DNA of 64,000 nucleotides from Proteiniphilum sp. UBA5384 (GTDB taxonomy: Bacteria > Bacteroidota > Bacteroidia > Bacteroidales > Dysgonomonadaceae): contig NZ_DHOS01000034.1 in NCBI RefSeq assembly GCF_002410825.1, positions 1 to 64,000 on the forward strand. Direction: 5' to 3'. The first letter of the stretch is position 1; the number at the start of each line of letters is the position of its first letter. This document shows positions 19,180 to 29,523 of this stretch, piece after piece. The position numbers were made by a program, and so were the translations under genes. The notes under the pieces are model-generated. The model was given only the letters and a program-made list of their open reading frames with translations. It did no database searches and had not been told where the DNA came from.

Positions 19180-19282
19180 GAATAGTCTATATAGTATTTT
19201 GGCATTATAGTATATATTTTTCTGGAACGAGAGGTTTACTTTTGCTGCTGCTTGATGAATGAATACATAACTATTTTTGTAG

Positions 19283-20083
19283 ATGAATATTTTACCTGTG
19301 CATTTCCGCCCGCTATTATCATGTGTGATAGGTCTCATCCTGCTCTCTTGCTCACCGGGGAAGGCTGACGAAAATGAGGATACAATAAAGGCGGTCACGT
19401 ATAATATCTATAGTACCCGCAATTCCTCTATAGGCAAGATCGCTGAAGTAATCAGAGACATCAACCCTGATCTAGTCTCTCTTCAGGAGGTTGAGCGGTT
19501 TACTGATATCAATCCTTCGGATGTTCCGGCCACACTTTCGGAATTGACCGGCATGAAATATCACTATTTTATTCATGCCCTTGATATAGAGAGTGGGGGT
19601 GATTATGGAAATGCAATTTTGTCTAAATATCCTATATTGGATGCTGCAACGTATAAATTGTATGGCGTGGAAGAAACGGACTATGTGCGTTCTTTCGGGT
19701 ATATAAAAGTGCAGAAAGGGAGTAAAGAATTTTATTTTGCGGCTACCCACCTCGACCACAAGGGCAATGATGCTTCCCGGATGAAGATGGTGCATGAAAT
19801 CTTGGGCATTGTAAAAGAGTTGGATGCGCCGGTAATATTGGGAGGTGATATGAATGCACAACCGACACAAAAACCAATGACGACGCTTCACGGATGGTTT
19901 AATATGCCCTGTTTCCCTGATATGAGACCCACCGTCCCGGCGCCCGGCCCCGCCGAAACTACCATTGATTATGTATTATATGGTCCGGACAAGGCTTTTC
20001 AGCTAAAAGAATATAAGGTATACTATGACGCCGAAGGAGCCTCGGATCATTTTCCGGTGGTGGCTACTTTCACTATAGATTAA
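19283..20083 (+). CDS. Endonuclease/exonuclease/phosphatase (EEP) family lipoprotein
   Basis: A 266-residue lipoprotein with a signal sequence ending LILLSC (lipid-anchored Cys23). The EEP fold residues are all visible: VTYNIYS (Asn), LVSLQEVE (metal-binding Glu), ATHLDHKG, GGDMNAQP (Asp/Asn pair) and the final SDHFPV. In secreted Bacteroidota proteins this fold hydrolyses phosphodiesters or phosphomonoesters on lipids, inositols or sugars rather than DNA. It is the first gene of the PUL operon, 19 bp before a GH130 gene, and is a paralogue of the protein at 29524. The likely job is removing a phosphate-linked group from the imported glycan; the substrate is unknown. Confidence 0.85.
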   Translation: MNILPVHFRPLLSCVIGLILLSCSPGKADENEDTIKAVTYNIYSTRNSSIGKIAEVIRDINPDLVSLQEVERFTDINPSDVPATLSELTGMKYHYFIHALDIESGGDYGNAILSKYPILDAATYKLYGVEETDYVRSFGYIKVQKGSKEFYFAATHLDHKGNDASRMKMVHEILGIVKELDAPVILGGDMNAQPTQKPMTTLHGWFNMPCFPDMRPTVPAPGPAETTIDYVLYGPDKAFQLKEYKVYYDAEGASDHFPVVATFTID

Positions 20084-20102
20084 TTAATGACTGGTAAATG
20101 TT

Positions 20103-21146
20103 ATGGACATTACAAAAAGATTTCCTCAAAATCCACTACTGAGACCTTCAGATTTGAATCCTGCGATATCCGGGATGGAAATAGCTTGTTTGTTGAACCC
20201 GGGTGTATTCCGTTATGACAATAAAATCTGGCTCTTATTACGTGTTGCTGAGCGACCCATCCAAAAAGAGGGTATTATCAGTTTTCCTGTATACAATCAG
20301 CAGGGAGAAATAGAAGTATTGTCTTTCGACATAGATGACCCGAATTTAGATGCAAGTGACCCGCGCGTCATCGGGTATAAAGGAGAAGATTATCTCACAA
20401 CAATGTCCTATCTACGTTTGGTCTCAAGTACAGATGGTGTGACTTTTAAGGATGAACCGCGCTTTCCGCCTATATTCGGGAAAGGGAAGCTCGAATCGTT
20501 TGGCATCGAGGATTGCCGTGTAGCCTCCATGGAAGATGGTTTCTGGCTTACATTTACTGAAGTATCCCCGGTAGCGGTGGGAGTGGGACTTATGCATACA
20601 TCCGACTGGAAGAGTTTTGATCACCATGGAATGATATTTCCTCCTCATAATAAAGATTGTGCCATTTTTGAAGAAAAGATCAACGGGAAATATTATGCCT
20701 TGCACCGACCGAGTAGTCCTGTCTTGGGAGGAAATTACATCTGGTTGGCGGAATCGCCCGATAGATTGCATTGGGGAAATCATCAATGCATAGCTACATC
20801 ACGAAAAGGTATGTGGGACTGTGCCCGGGTTGGAGCAGGGGCAGCTCCTATAAAAACGGCCGATGGCTGGTTAGAGATTTATCATGGGGCCGATGATAAT
20901 CACCGTTATTGCCTGGGTGCCTTGTTGTTAGATTTGGAAGATCCTTACAGGGTGATCGCGCGGAGTGTAGAGCCCATCATGGAACCTATGGCTGAATATG
21001 AACAGACGGGTTTCTTCGGTAATGTGGTATTTACAAATGGACAGTTGGTAGAGGGTGATACAATAACTCTCTACTACGGTGCAAGCGATGAGGTAATATG
21101 TGGAGCACAACTGTCAATTAAAGAAATCATATCTACACTGAAATAA
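20103..21146 (+). CDS. GH130 family glycoside hydrolase/phosphorylase, cytoplasmic
   Basis: A 347-residue protein with no signal peptide and the five-bladed propeller pattern of GH130. NPGVFRYDNKIWLLLRVAE is followed by GIEDCRV near 138 (the catalytic-acid region), LHRPSSP near 201, a GAAPIKTADGWLEIYHG segment and a C-terminal TLYYGASD. Known members act on beta-mannosides, either as phosphorylases releasing mannose-1-phosphate or as hydrolases. The cytoplasmic location and the MFS partner 21 bp downstream favour phosphorolysis of an imported disaccharide, but I cannot confirm the phosphate-binding residues by eye. Confidence 0.88.
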   Translation: MDITKRFPQNPLLRPSDLNPAISGMEIACLLNPGVFRYDNKIWLLLRVAERPIQKEGIISFPVYNQQGEIEVLSFDIDDPNLDASDPRVIGYKGEDYLTTMSYLRLVSSTDGVTFKDEPRFPPIFGKGKLESFGIEDCRVASMEDGFWLTFTEVSPVAVGVGLMHTSDWKSFDHHGMIFPPHNKDCAIFEEKINGKYYALHRPSSPVLGGNYIWLAESPDRLHWGNHQCIATSRKGMWDCARVGAGAAPIKTADGWLEIYHGADDNHRYCLGALLLDLEDPYRVIARSVEPIMEPMAEYEQTGFFGNVVFTNGQLVEGDTITLYYGASDEVICGAQLSIKEIISTLK

Positions 21147-21167
21147 ATCTATTACCGACTATCCAAA

Positions 21168-22424
21168 ATGAACCGATTACAGAAAGAATATCTCTTCTTT
21201 AAAGAGCAGGAATTGAATGTGCGTACTTTATTGAAGACGAATCTACTTTATGCACTTGTCTTGCCCGTGGTGGAGATATTCGTGGGGGCGTATGTCATGC
21301 GTAACACGAGTGACCCTATGATGGTTGCTTTCTATCAACTTTTCATGTATATAGGAGTACTTTCAACCTCACTCGTGAATGGTTTCCTATTGAAATATAT
21401 GAGTGTGAAGACATTGTATGCTGCCGGTATTTTGCTCAGTGGAGTTTCTATGTTTGCCATGATGTTGGTGAAATCGTTGGGTATACTCGAACTCGGCATT
21501 ACCGGTTTTTCGCTGGGAGCCGCATCCGGTTTTTTCTGGACAAACCGTTATTTGCTGACATTGAACAATACAAAGGATGGTAACCGGAATTATTTTTTTG
21601 GAATGGAGTCTTTCTTCTTTTCCATAACATCCATTACAGTGCCGCTTGTTATCGGCGCTTTTCTCAGCTTTCTCGAAGGTACTACTATTTTAAGTTATAC
21701 CATACATATCAACCAAGCATATCTACTGGTGACATTGGGAGTTAATATCATCACTCTATATACTGTTAGCGTTCTTTGGAGAGGTAAATTTAAAAATCCT
21801 ATCCAAAAGGATTTTATCTATTTGCGTTTTTGCGCTCTCTGGCGTAAAATGCTTTTGTTATCTTCTCTGAAAGGGATGGTACAGGGATTTCTTGTTACCG
21901 CACCGGCAATACTTGTTCTCAAACTGGTTGGAGACGAAGGTGCGTTAGGTTTGATACAAAGTATTAGTGGGGCACTCACGGCTGTTTTGGTGTATATTCT
22001 CGGGCGGATGGCCAAACCGGAAGACCGGTTGAAAATATTCGGATCGGGGTTGCTCATATTTTTTATCGGTACCTTGTTTAATGGCATACTTTTCTCCGCT
22101 ACCGGGGTTCTATTGTTTGTATTGTGTAAAACGATTTTTCAACCGTTGTTTGACCTTGCTTATAATCCAATCATGATGCAGGCTGCTGATACCGCGAAGA
22201 AGATCGAAAACCGCAACGAATATACGTATATATTCAGTCATGAATGGGGATTATTTCTCGGTAGGGCATCGGGTTTGATACTTTTCCTTTGCCTTGCTTA
22301 TTATATTTCTCAGGATTTTGCACTTAAATATGCCTTGGTAATTGTTGCTTCGATACAATTACTGGCATATCCTCTTGCAAAGAATATAATAGCAAGCAGT
22401 GTGAAAATAGTAAAGGGAGGGTAA
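21168..22424 (+). CDS. MFS transporter, probable sugar importer of the PUL
   Basis: A 418-residue inner-membrane protein with about 12 hydrophobic segments, a short cytoplasmic N-terminus (MNRLQKEYLFFKEQEL) and a central loop after residue 200. GFSLGAASGFFWTNRYLL and HEWGLFLGRASGL are typical of the MFS group found next to GH130 genes in Bacteroidota. It sits between the cytoplasmic and lipoprotein GH130 genes in a tight operon, so its likely cargo is a mannose-containing mono- or disaccharide released in the periplasm. Substrate and direction are inferred from context. Confidence 0.85.
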   Translation: MNRLQKEYLFFKEQELNVRTLLKTNLLYALVLPVVEIFVGAYVMRNTSDPMMVAFYQLFMYIGVLSTSLVNGFLLKYMSVKTLYAAGILLSGVSMFAMMLVKSLGILELGITGFSLGAASGFFWTNRYLLTLNNTKDGNRNYFFGMESFFFSITSITVPLVIGAFLSFLEGTTILSYTIHINQAYLLVTLGVNIITLYTVSVLWRGKFKNPIQKDFIYLRFCALWRKMLLLSSLKGMVQGFLVTAPAILVLKLVGDEGALGLIQSISGALTAVLVYILGRMAKPEDRLKIFGSGLLIFFIGTLFNGILFSATGVLLFVLCKTIFQPLFDLAYNPIMMQAADTAKKIENRNEYTYIFSHEWGLFLGRASGLILFLCLAYYISQDFALKYALVIVASIQLLAYPLAKNIIASSVKIVKGG

Positions 22425-22476
22425 GGTAAGTTTGTGTAAATCAATCATGTGTAACAATTTAATAATATTAAATAAA

Positions 22477-23652
22477 ATGAATAAACTAATTCTCTATTCC
22501 CTGTCATTGATTCTACTTGTTTTTCTTCATGGTTGTGACTCCAGAAAGAAGAATAAAGAGAGTGTTTCCTCGCCCAATTCGGATCTTCCCGCTTGGGCAT
22601 TAGGACCCTTTGTCAGGGCACAGGATAACCCTGTTATTTCACCTCAAGAGAGTACGGAATTTTTCTGTCCCATGCAACAGATGAATATAAAATGGGAAGA
22701 AAGTGATGCCTTTAATCCGGCTGCCACGGTGAAGGATGGCAAGATCGTAGTACTATACCGGGCCGAAGACAATACCTTTACAGGTATTGGGTCTCGTACA
22801 TCGCGGATAGGGTATGCTGAAGCGACAGATGGCATACACATGGAGAAGAGAAGTACCCCTGTGCTATATCCTGATGACGACGACTTTAAAGCGATGGAAT
22901 GGAAAGGTGGTTGTGAAGATCCCCGTGTTGCGATGACAGAAGAGGGTTTATATGTAATGCTGTATACCGGTTGGAACAGGGATAATCCAGAAGGAGCCAA
23001 AAAGAATCCACGGTTGTGTGTCGCTACGTCCACCGATCTTATTCATTGGGAGAAACATGGCCTGGCTTTCGGCAATGCCTATAATGGACGTTTTAAAGAT
23101 CTGGACTCCAAATCGGCATCCATTATAACCACCCTCAAAGATGGCAAGATCGTCATTCAGAAAATCGATGGAAAGTATGTGATGTATTGGGGAGAGAGGG
23201 CTGTCTGCGCGGCTGTATCAGATGACTTGATCAATTGGGATCCGGTTTTGGACGAAAACAATAACTTATTGGAAATCGTCAAGCCCCGGAATGGATATTT
23301 CGATAGCAGGCTGACTGAATGTGGACCTCCGGCATTGATGACAGAAGATGGAATAATACTTATTTATAATGGTAAGAACGGATATGAAGAAGAACGAGAT
23401 CCGAATTATCCGGCGGGAACATATGCCGCGGGACAATTCCTATTCGATAGGAATGATCCTTTTAAGGTGTTGGATCGCCTGGACAAACCGTTTTTCTGGC
23501 CGGATGCTGATTTTGAAAAGAGTGGACAATATCCTTCCGGAACAGTGTTTACAGAAGGACTTGCTTACCTTGAAGGAAAATATTACCTCTATTACGGATG
23601 TGCAGATTCATTTGTAGGTGTCGCTACTTACAATGATAGAAATAATCAATAA
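22477..23652 (+). CDS. GH130 lipoprotein, beta-1,2-mannosidase-like
   Basis: I start at the ATG at 22477; the longer frame uses a TTG. The signal sequence ends FLHGC (Cys20), so the protein is lipid-anchored and works outside the cytoplasm. The pattern DAFNPAATVKDGKIVVLYRAED, GGCEDPRV, SRLTECGPPALMTEDG, DKPFFWP and KSGQYPSGTVF fits the GH130 group that contains BT3780-type beta-1,2-mannosidases, which hydrolyse beta-1,2-mannosides instead of phosphorolysing them; this match is from memory of the family. At 391 residues it is complete. It lies after the MFS gene and just before susC. Endpoints of mannan trimming fit best, but linkage specificity is unproven. Confidence 0.85.
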   Translation: MNKLILYSLSLILLVFLHGCDSRKKNKESVSSPNSDLPAWALGPFVRAQDNPVISPQESTEFFCPMQQMNIKWEESDAFNPAATVKDGKIVVLYRAEDNTFTGIGSRTSRIGYAEATDGIHMEKRSTPVLYPDDDDFKAMEWKGGCEDPRVAMTEEGLYVMLYTGWNRDNPEGAKKNPRLCVATSTDLIHWEKHGLAFGNAYNGRFKDLDSKSASIITTLKDGKIVIQKIDGKYVMYWGERAVCAAVSDDLINWDPVLDENNNLLEIVKPRNGYFDSRLTECGPPALMTEDGIILIYNGKNGYEEERDPNYPAGTYAAGQFLFDRNDPFKVLDRLDKPFFWPDADFEKSGQYPSGTVFTEGLAYLEGKYYLYYGCADSFVGVATYNDRNNQ

Positions 23653-23673
23653 TCAGATTGTAAACTCTAAAAT

Positions 23674-26600
23674 ATGTTGAACATGAAAAAGAGACTGGAG
23701 CAAAAGCCCATCAAGGCTTGTAAACCACGGTGGATATTATCTTTCACCATGGTCGTACTATTAACATTAAATCCGCTGTTTTTGGACACTTTTCTTTTGA
23801 AAGCACAAATTGTATCTTCAGAGCAGTCCATAAGTGTAAAAGGAACTGTTGTGGATGAAGATCTGTTGCCGCTTATTGGCGTGACCGTTACCCTCCAGGG
23901 TAATCCAACTGTTGGGACAATGACCGATATTGATGGCGTTTTTACGCTGGTTGTCCCCCCGAACTCGAAACTCGAGTTCTCGTATGTCGGCTTCACGTCT
24001 ATCGTGAAAGACGTGAATGGACAAGATAATATGCAAGTGGTCATGACAGAAAATGCAGCCCTTTTGGATGAACTGGTGGTTGTAGGATATGGCGTACAGA
24101 GAAAAGTTTCCGTGACCGGTGCTGTGGCGGCAGTACAAGGAAAAGAGCTGGTCAGTGTAAAGACACCCAATGTTTCCAATATGCTGGCCGGCAGATTACC
24201 CGGGTTGCGTGCCGTACAACGCAGTGGTGCTCCGGGGGATGACAATGCCTCGGTGGATATCCGCGGTTATGGGAGTATGCTTGTCATTGTAGATGGTGTA
24301 GAGCGTGATTATACCCAGGTTAACCCCAATGATATTGAATCGGTCTCTATCTTGAAAGACGGTGCAGCTGCCGTGTATGGTTTTAAAGGGGCAAATGGGG
24401 TATTGTTGGTGACTACCAAACAGGGATCCAAGGGCGAGTCGAAAATCGATTACGGGTTCTATTATGGCTGGCAACAAAATACACGCTATCCCGATTGGAT
24501 GAATTCATACGAATATGCCGCACTTTATAATGAGGCTATTTATAATGTAAATCCTTGGAGAGGGCAGCCTGCCTATAGCAATGATGAATTGGCGAGATAT
24601 AAAGCCGGTGCCGGGACGGATTGGTGGAATGGGACAATCCGTGATTCGGCCCCTCAATCCAGCCACAATTTGAGCATATCGGGTGGAACGGACAAGGTTT
24701 CTTACTTCCTGTCTGCAGGTATTATGGAGCAAGAAGGGATATTGAAATCGAAAGACTGGAATTATAACCGGTATAATTTGCGTTCAAATGTAAAAGTGGA
24801 GGTTGCCAAAGGCTTTGATGTAGAACTCCGCATCGGTGGAAGATACGATAAAAGGAAACGGCCTTTTGAGGCAGACAAATTATTTGCATCGGCCCAACAG
24901 GCAATTCCTACCTATTCCCAATATGCAAATGACGATCCGCTGTATTGGCAGGCAACAGGAAACTCTCCGAATGTTATTCAGACCTCCTATATCGACAATG
25001 CCGGTTATGAAAACCGTATGCGTAGGGAATTCAACAGCTCGTTGACCTTCAATTGGCAGATACCCTGGGTAGAAGGGTTGATGGCAAAGGCGATGATTGC
25101 CTATGATTATTCGAACAAAGAGTGGAAAAGCTGGGGAAAAGAGGCATACAACTATATCTATGATGCTAATACCGATTTCTATACTCCGATTGCTATCCGT
25201 AACAACTCGAATCTTGAATCCAAGCAGGAGAATTATTATAAGCCTACCTACCAGTATTCACTCAATTACAACCGTAAGTTTGCAGAAAAACATGACGTGG
25301 GGGCACTGCTCTTATGGGAAATGTATGATGACCGGACAACGGACGTAATGGCCAGCAGATTCTTCGCGATAGGACTTGTTGATGATATGGACTATGGCGA
25401 CATAGAGAATATGTCCAATGGAGGTAGAAGCCTGGAGACGGCTCATGCAGGACTTGTCGGGCGTCTCAATTATGCGTTTGACAATCGCTATCTTGTAGAA
25501 TTCAATTTCCGGTATGATGGTACTTATAAATACAGGGCCGGTGACCGCTGGGGATTCTTTCCCGGTGTATTGGCCGGATGGCGTTTGTCGGAAGAACCAT
25601 TCTTTAAAGATTTGAATACACCGTTCGACAATATCAAGATAAGGGGATCTTTTGCCGAATTGGGAGACGAAGGAAATTATGAAGCTTTCCAGTATCTTGA
25701 TGGTTATAAATATCAAGGAAGTTACGTCATGGGAACAGGGGGACTGACCTCCGGTATGATCAGCCGGGGAATGGCTAATCCATGGCTGACATGGTATAAA
25801 TCGAAAATCTCGAATATTGGATTTGAGGCATCGTATAAGCAGGGTTTGTTATCTGCTGAATTTGACTGGTTCCTTCGCCACCGCACAGGACTTCCGGCCA
25901 GACGGACGGATTCACTGCCTTCGACTTTTGGAGAAACGATGCCGGAAGAAAACCTCAATTCTGATATCAATACCGGTTTTGAGTTAAAGATCGGACACCG
26001 GAATAATATCCAGGATTTCTATTATGATATAAGTGCCAATTTCTCGGTTACCCGTATTAAGAATGATTATGTAGAGCGATCGGCCTCTACGAATATGTAT
26101 GATGACTGGCGGAATAATACCAATGGAAGGTACAAAGATATCCGTTGGGGTAGGAAGGTTATAGGACAATTCCAATCTTTCGAAGAAATCCTGAACTCCC
26201 CCATTCAGGATGGAAATGGGAATAAGTCGCTTCTTCCGGGGGATTTGAAGTTTGAAGACTTTAATGGAGACGGTATCATTGACCTGAATGACGAACAACT
26301 TATCGGACACGGTGCCACGCCACGGATGTATTACGGTTTGAATATGAGTGGAGCGTATAAGAACTTTGATCTTACTTTGTTTTTCCAGGGAGCTGCCGGA
26401 CACGATATTTATGTGGCGGGTGATATCCTGGATACGTTTGTACAGCAAGGGCTTGGGAATGGTTTGGCTGTTATGACAGACCGCTGGCACCGGGAAGACC
26501 CTACAAACCCTTACAGTAACTGGATTGCAGGAATGATGCCGGCGGCAAGGGTGGCCGGGTTTGAAGACAACAGGAGCAATAATTCGTGGTCTTTGCACAA

Positions 26601-26832
26601 AGCAGATTATCTAAGGTTAAAAACGTTAGAAGTAGGATATACATTGCCTAAAAGCTTCCTGTCGAAGTGGAACATAGACCAGTTTCGTTTTTATGTGAGT
26701 GGAAACAATCTGTTGACATTTACAAGTAGAGATGGATTGATGAAGTATGTTGATCCGGAAAGTAATAATAGCGGATTGCGTTATTATCCCCAACAAAAAT
26801 CTTACAATATTGGTGCTAACATAACTTTTTAA
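23674..26832 (+). CDS. SusC/RagA-family TonB-dependent transporter
   Basis: A 1052-residue outer-membrane transporter. After a long basic leader with a signal segment (up to about residue 45) comes a carboxypeptidase-D-regulatory-like domain (VKGTVVDEDLLPLIGVTV) and the TonB box region ending DELVVVGYGVQRK. The plug domain has the SusC signature (VDIRGYGSMLVIVDGVERD, ILKDGAAAVYGFKGANGV), followed by the beta-barrel and a C-terminal phenylalanine (NITF). It pairs with the SusD protein 12 bp downstream to import oligosaccharides. A second Met (23683) is an alternative start. The order EEP-GH130-MFS-GH130-SusC-SusD suggests a mannoside-type cargo. Confidence 0.96.
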   Translation: MLNMKKRLEQKPIKACKPRWILSFTMVVLLTLNPLFLDTFLLKAQIVSSEQSISVKGTVVDEDLLPLIGVTVTLQGNPTVGTMTDIDGVFTLVVPPNSKLEFSYVGFTSIVKDVNGQDNMQVVMTENAALLDELVVVGYGVQRKVSVTGAVAAVQGKELVSVKTPNVSNMLAGRLPGLRAVQRSGAPGDDNASVDIRGYGSMLVIVDGVERDYTQVNPNDIESVSILKDGAAAVYGFKGANGVLLVTTKQGSKGESKIDYGFYYGWQQNTRYPDWMNSYEYAALYNEAIYNVNPWRGQPAYSNDELARYKAGAGTDWWNGTIRDSAPQSSHNLSISGGTDKVSYFLSAGIMEQEGILKSKDWNYNRYNLRSNVKVEVAKGFDVELRIGGRYDKRKRPFEADKLFASAQQAIPTYSQYANDDPLYWQATGNSPNVIQTSYIDNAGYENRMRREFNSSLTFNWQIPWVEGLMAKAMIAYDYSNKEWKSWGKEAYNYIYDANTDFYTPIAIRNNSNLESKQENYYKPTYQYSLNYNRKFAEKHDVGALLLWEMYDDRTTDVMASRFFAIGLVDDMDYGDIENMSNGGRSLETAHAGLVGRLNYAFDNRYLVEFNFRYDGTYKYRAGDRWGFFPGVLAGWRLSEEPFFKDLNTPFDNIKIRGSFAELGDEGNYEAFQYLDGYKYQGSYVMGTGGLTSGMISRGMANPWLTWYKSKISNIGFEASYKQGLLSAEFDWFLRHRTGLPARRTDSLPSTFGETMPEENLNSDINTGFELKIGHRNNIQDFYYDISANFSVTRIKNDYVERSASTNMYDDWRNNTNGRYKDIRWGRKVIGQFQSFEEILNSPIQDGNGNKSLLPGDLKFEDFNGDGIIDLNDEQLIGHGATPRMYYGLNMSGAYKNFDLTLFFQGAAGHDIYVAGDILDTFVQQGLGNGLAVMTDRWHREDPTNPYSNWIAGMMPAARVAGFEDNRSNNSWSLHKADYLRLKTLEVGYTLPKSFLSKWNIDQFRFYVSGNNLLTFTSRDGLMKYVDPESNNSGLRYYPQQKSYNIGANITF

Positions 26833-26844
26833 AATGAAGTCGTT

Positions 26845-28761
26845 ATGAAACGTAATAAATATAAAATAATAACTCTTATTGGTATTATTGCATTTTCAAT
26901 GGTGGGATGCAATGACTACCTCAACCGGGAAGATATCAGTGGTATAATTACCCCCGACTTGGTTTGGACTAATCCCAAAGCCATAGAAGCAGTGCTTGTC
27001 AACATGTATGATGCCGGTATTAAGCACGAGGACTTCGATTATTGGGATTATGGCAGCAAGTCTGACCTGCGTAACCCGACTACCATGTCTGATGAGGCAC
27101 AAGGTTCATACCAGAAAAATCCGTTGTTTAGTAATGCAGATGCCGTATATACTTATAATGATTGGATTTTGAATGACCCGCTCAGTACGAGATATGTCTA
27201 TATCCGTAATACGAATGACTTTATTGAAAAAGTGGCAGAGTCGGATGTCCTGAATGATGCCCAAAAAGAGCAACTCGATGCGGAAGCACGATGGATTCGT
27301 GCATATCAGTATTTTGGATTGGTGAAACGTTATGGTGGAGTGCCATTGTTGACTGAACCCCAACAGTACAATCCGGCTGACCCCTCTTCGATGTATGCTG
27401 CTCGGAATACAGAGGCAGAAATATATGATTTCATTATCAATGAATGTAATGCTATAAAGGATATACTTCCCCAAACCCGTCCCGATGCATCGAAATATCG
27501 TGTTACGAAAGGTGCGGCATTGGCCCTTTGTTCCCGTGCCGGATTATATGCCGGTACGATTGCCAAATATTCAAAGACACTTTCACTCTCCGGTACTGCT
27601 GTAGCCAGGGGATATGTATGTATTCCGGAAACCGAGGCTGAACGCTTTTTTAAGTCTTCACATGATGCCTCTTACGAGCTGTTGCATGATATGTCTAATT
27701 ATAGCTTGCCAAGGTCTACCGCGAATACAACCGAAGCAAGGGTCGATAATTTTTATCATATCTTTTCTGCTACAACGAATGGTAACAGCGGCGAGTATAT
27801 CCTCCAAAAACAATATAACGTGGCAGGAGGGAGAGGCCACATGTGGGATAAAATGAATATTCCGTTCTCTTACCGCCAAGGTGGTTGGGGATGCGGGGTT
27901 TCTCCTGTGTTAGAAATGATAGAGGCTTTTGAATATATAGACGGAACACCTGGTGAGTTGAGAATTGCAAACGGTGCTACACCTATTCAATACGATAATC
28001 TTTTAGACTTGTTCAAGGACAAAGACCCTCGTCTGTTTGCCACTGTGTATGTTCCCGGGTATCCTTTAAGGGGGAGCGTGATGGAATGGCGTAGAGGAAT
28101 AATTGATCAAAATGGGACGAAGTATGTGGCATCGAAACAACCAAGTGATGAGGTTGCGGTCACTCTCCCCGGTTACTCCGGTATCTTGTCGGGTAAGGAT
28201 GGAGGGGCGGATGCAGGGGATGCCTCGAAAACCGGGTTTTACCAACGCAAGTTTATGGATGAAACACTGGATGACCTGGCCAATATTGATGACAGGAAAT
28301 CTTCTACTCCTTTTGTGATGTTCCGTTTAGGTGAGATTTATCTTAACTATGCAGAAGCATGCCTGGAAATGAGTTCTCCCAAAACAAGCGAAGCCCTTTG
28401 GGCTGTCAATGAAATACGTGACCGGGCAGGCATCAGGGAAATTACCCAGGATGAGCTCACCATAGAAAAAGTACGGCATGAACGCAAGGTTGAACTCGCT
28501 TTCGAGAACCATCGCTACTGGGACATGAAACGATGGCGGATTGCCCATCTGCCGGTAGCCCAGGGCGGACTTACAGGGTTCAGGGGGAAAGCTTTGTATC
28601 CCTGGTTGGATGTGCGGACAGGTAAATATGTGTTTGAAATTGGAGAAAAACCACCCAAACAGACACGGTTATTCCTTGAGAGAAACTATTATAACCGTTT
28701 TGGAACGGAAGATGTTACACCCAACCCGTTGCTGATACAAAATCCGGGTTATGCTTACTAA
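26845..28761 (+). CDS. SusD/RagB-family glycan-binding lipoprotein
   Basis: A 638-residue surface lipoprotein (lipobox FSMVGC, Cys22). SusD features are the TPR-like helices (AEARWIRAYQYFGLVKRYGGVPLL), the loop-rich middle, and the C-terminal RVEL-type block (IEKVRHERKVELAFENHRYWDMKRWR). It forms the lid of the SusC transporter encoded 12 bp upstream and captures glycan at the cell surface. Its length is slightly above the family average. It is followed 22 bp later by the DUF3823 gene. Confidence 0.95.
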   Translation: MKRNKYKIITLIGIIAFSMVGCNDYLNREDISGIITPDLVWTNPKAIEAVLVNMYDAGIKHEDFDYWDYGSKSDLRNPTTMSDEAQGSYQKNPLFSNADAVYTYNDWILNDPLSTRYVYIRNTNDFIEKVAESDVLNDAQKEQLDAEARWIRAYQYFGLVKRYGGVPLLTEPQQYNPADPSSMYAARNTEAEIYDFIINECNAIKDILPQTRPDASKYRVTKGAALALCSRAGLYAGTIAKYSKTLSLSGTAVARGYVCIPETEAERFFKSSHDASYELLHDMSNYSLPRSTANTTEARVDNFYHIFSATTNGNSGEYILQKQYNVAGGRGHMWDKMNIPFSYRQGGWGCGVSPVLEMIEAFEYIDGTPGELRIANGATPIQYDNLLDLFKDKDPRLFATVYVPGYPLRGSVMEWRRGIIDQNGTKYVASKQPSDEVAVTLPGYSGILSGKDGGADAGDASKTGFYQRKFMDETLDDLANIDDRKSSTPFVMFRLGEIYLNYAEACLEMSSPKTSEALWAVNEIRDRAGIREITQDELTIEKVRHERKVELAFENHRYWDMKRWRIAHLPVAQGGLTGFRGKALYPWLDVRTGKYVFEIGEKPPKQTRLFLERNYYNRFGTEDVTPNPLLIQNPGYAY

Positions 28762-28783
28762 ACAAAATCTTAAATAGGACAAT

Positions 28784-29503
28784 ATGAAAAAGATATATTA
28801 TATATGTTTATTAGTTGCCTTTGTGTTTTTTATGGCATCTTGTGAAAATGATATCGACAATTATGATATGCCCAATGGGGGGATATTTGGTACTGTGATC
28901 GATGAACAGACAGGAGAGGCAATCCCATTCCCCGTAGAGGGGGGAAGTGGTGTGATGGTTTCTCTTACCGAAATAGAAACAGGGGCAACGGCTCCGATTA
29001 CATTCAGGGCCAACCAGGATGGTACATACCGGAATACAAAAGTTTTCAATGGTTATTATCGTATCTCCTTTGGAAGTTGTCCTGTAGTGGGCATAGCAGA
29101 AGAATATGTGGAGATAAAAGGACAAACCGAATTCGACATTCTCGCGTTACCTTTTTCGCGAATCTCGGCGAATGCTTCTATATCTGCTGATAATGAGATT
29201 ACGGTCAATTATGAAGTGGAGACTTTAGATCCTTCGTTTGTTTTGAAAAATGTGCAGGTAATGTGGAATTATGCTCCGGGTGTAGACATAAATAATGCCA
29301 ATCATGCCAACATTGCCACGAAGGGAAGTGCCGCATCGGGCTCTCATCTATTTGAATTGCTGAATGACAGAGAGTTCGTGGAAAACCATTACAAGATTGT
29401 GTCGAACAAAAACAAGATATATGTCCGGGTCTCTGCTACCACTGAAGTGGCTTCCATGTCCAATACGAATTATAGCAAGGTGATTGAACTTACGATAAAT
29501 TAA
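28784..29503 (+). CDS. DUF3823-type lipoprotein of the SusCD locus
   Basis: A 239-residue lipoprotein (lipobox MASC, Cys20). The N-terminal half resembles DUF3823, a carboxypeptidase-regulatory-like beta-sandwich: NYDMPNGGIFGTVIDEQTGE near residues 26-45, then TFRANQDGTYRNTKVFNGYYRI. The C-terminal half is another beta-rich domain. Such proteins commonly follow susD genes and may bind glycan at the surface (SGBP-like), but no function is proven. It lies 22 bp after susD and 20 bp before the second EEP gene. Confidence 0.8.
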   Translation: MKKIYYICLLVAFVFFMASCENDIDNYDMPNGGIFGTVIDEQTGEAIPFPVEGGSGVMVSLTEIETGATAPITFRANQDGTYRNTKVFNGYYRISFGSCPVVGIAEEYVEIKGQTEFDILALPFSRISANASISADNEITVNYEVETLDPSFVLKNVQVMWNYAPGVDINNANHANIATKGSAASGSHLFELLNDREFVENHYKIVSNKNKIYVRVSATTEVASMSNTNYSKVIELTIN

Positions 29504-29523
29504 ATATTTAAGCGCTTAAGATT

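Noticed and set aside
19237..19244. TACTTTTG as the promoter -7 box for the first PUL
   Set aside because: It fits the TAnnTTTG box but no TTTG lies 19-21 nt upstream, so I do not claim a promoter.
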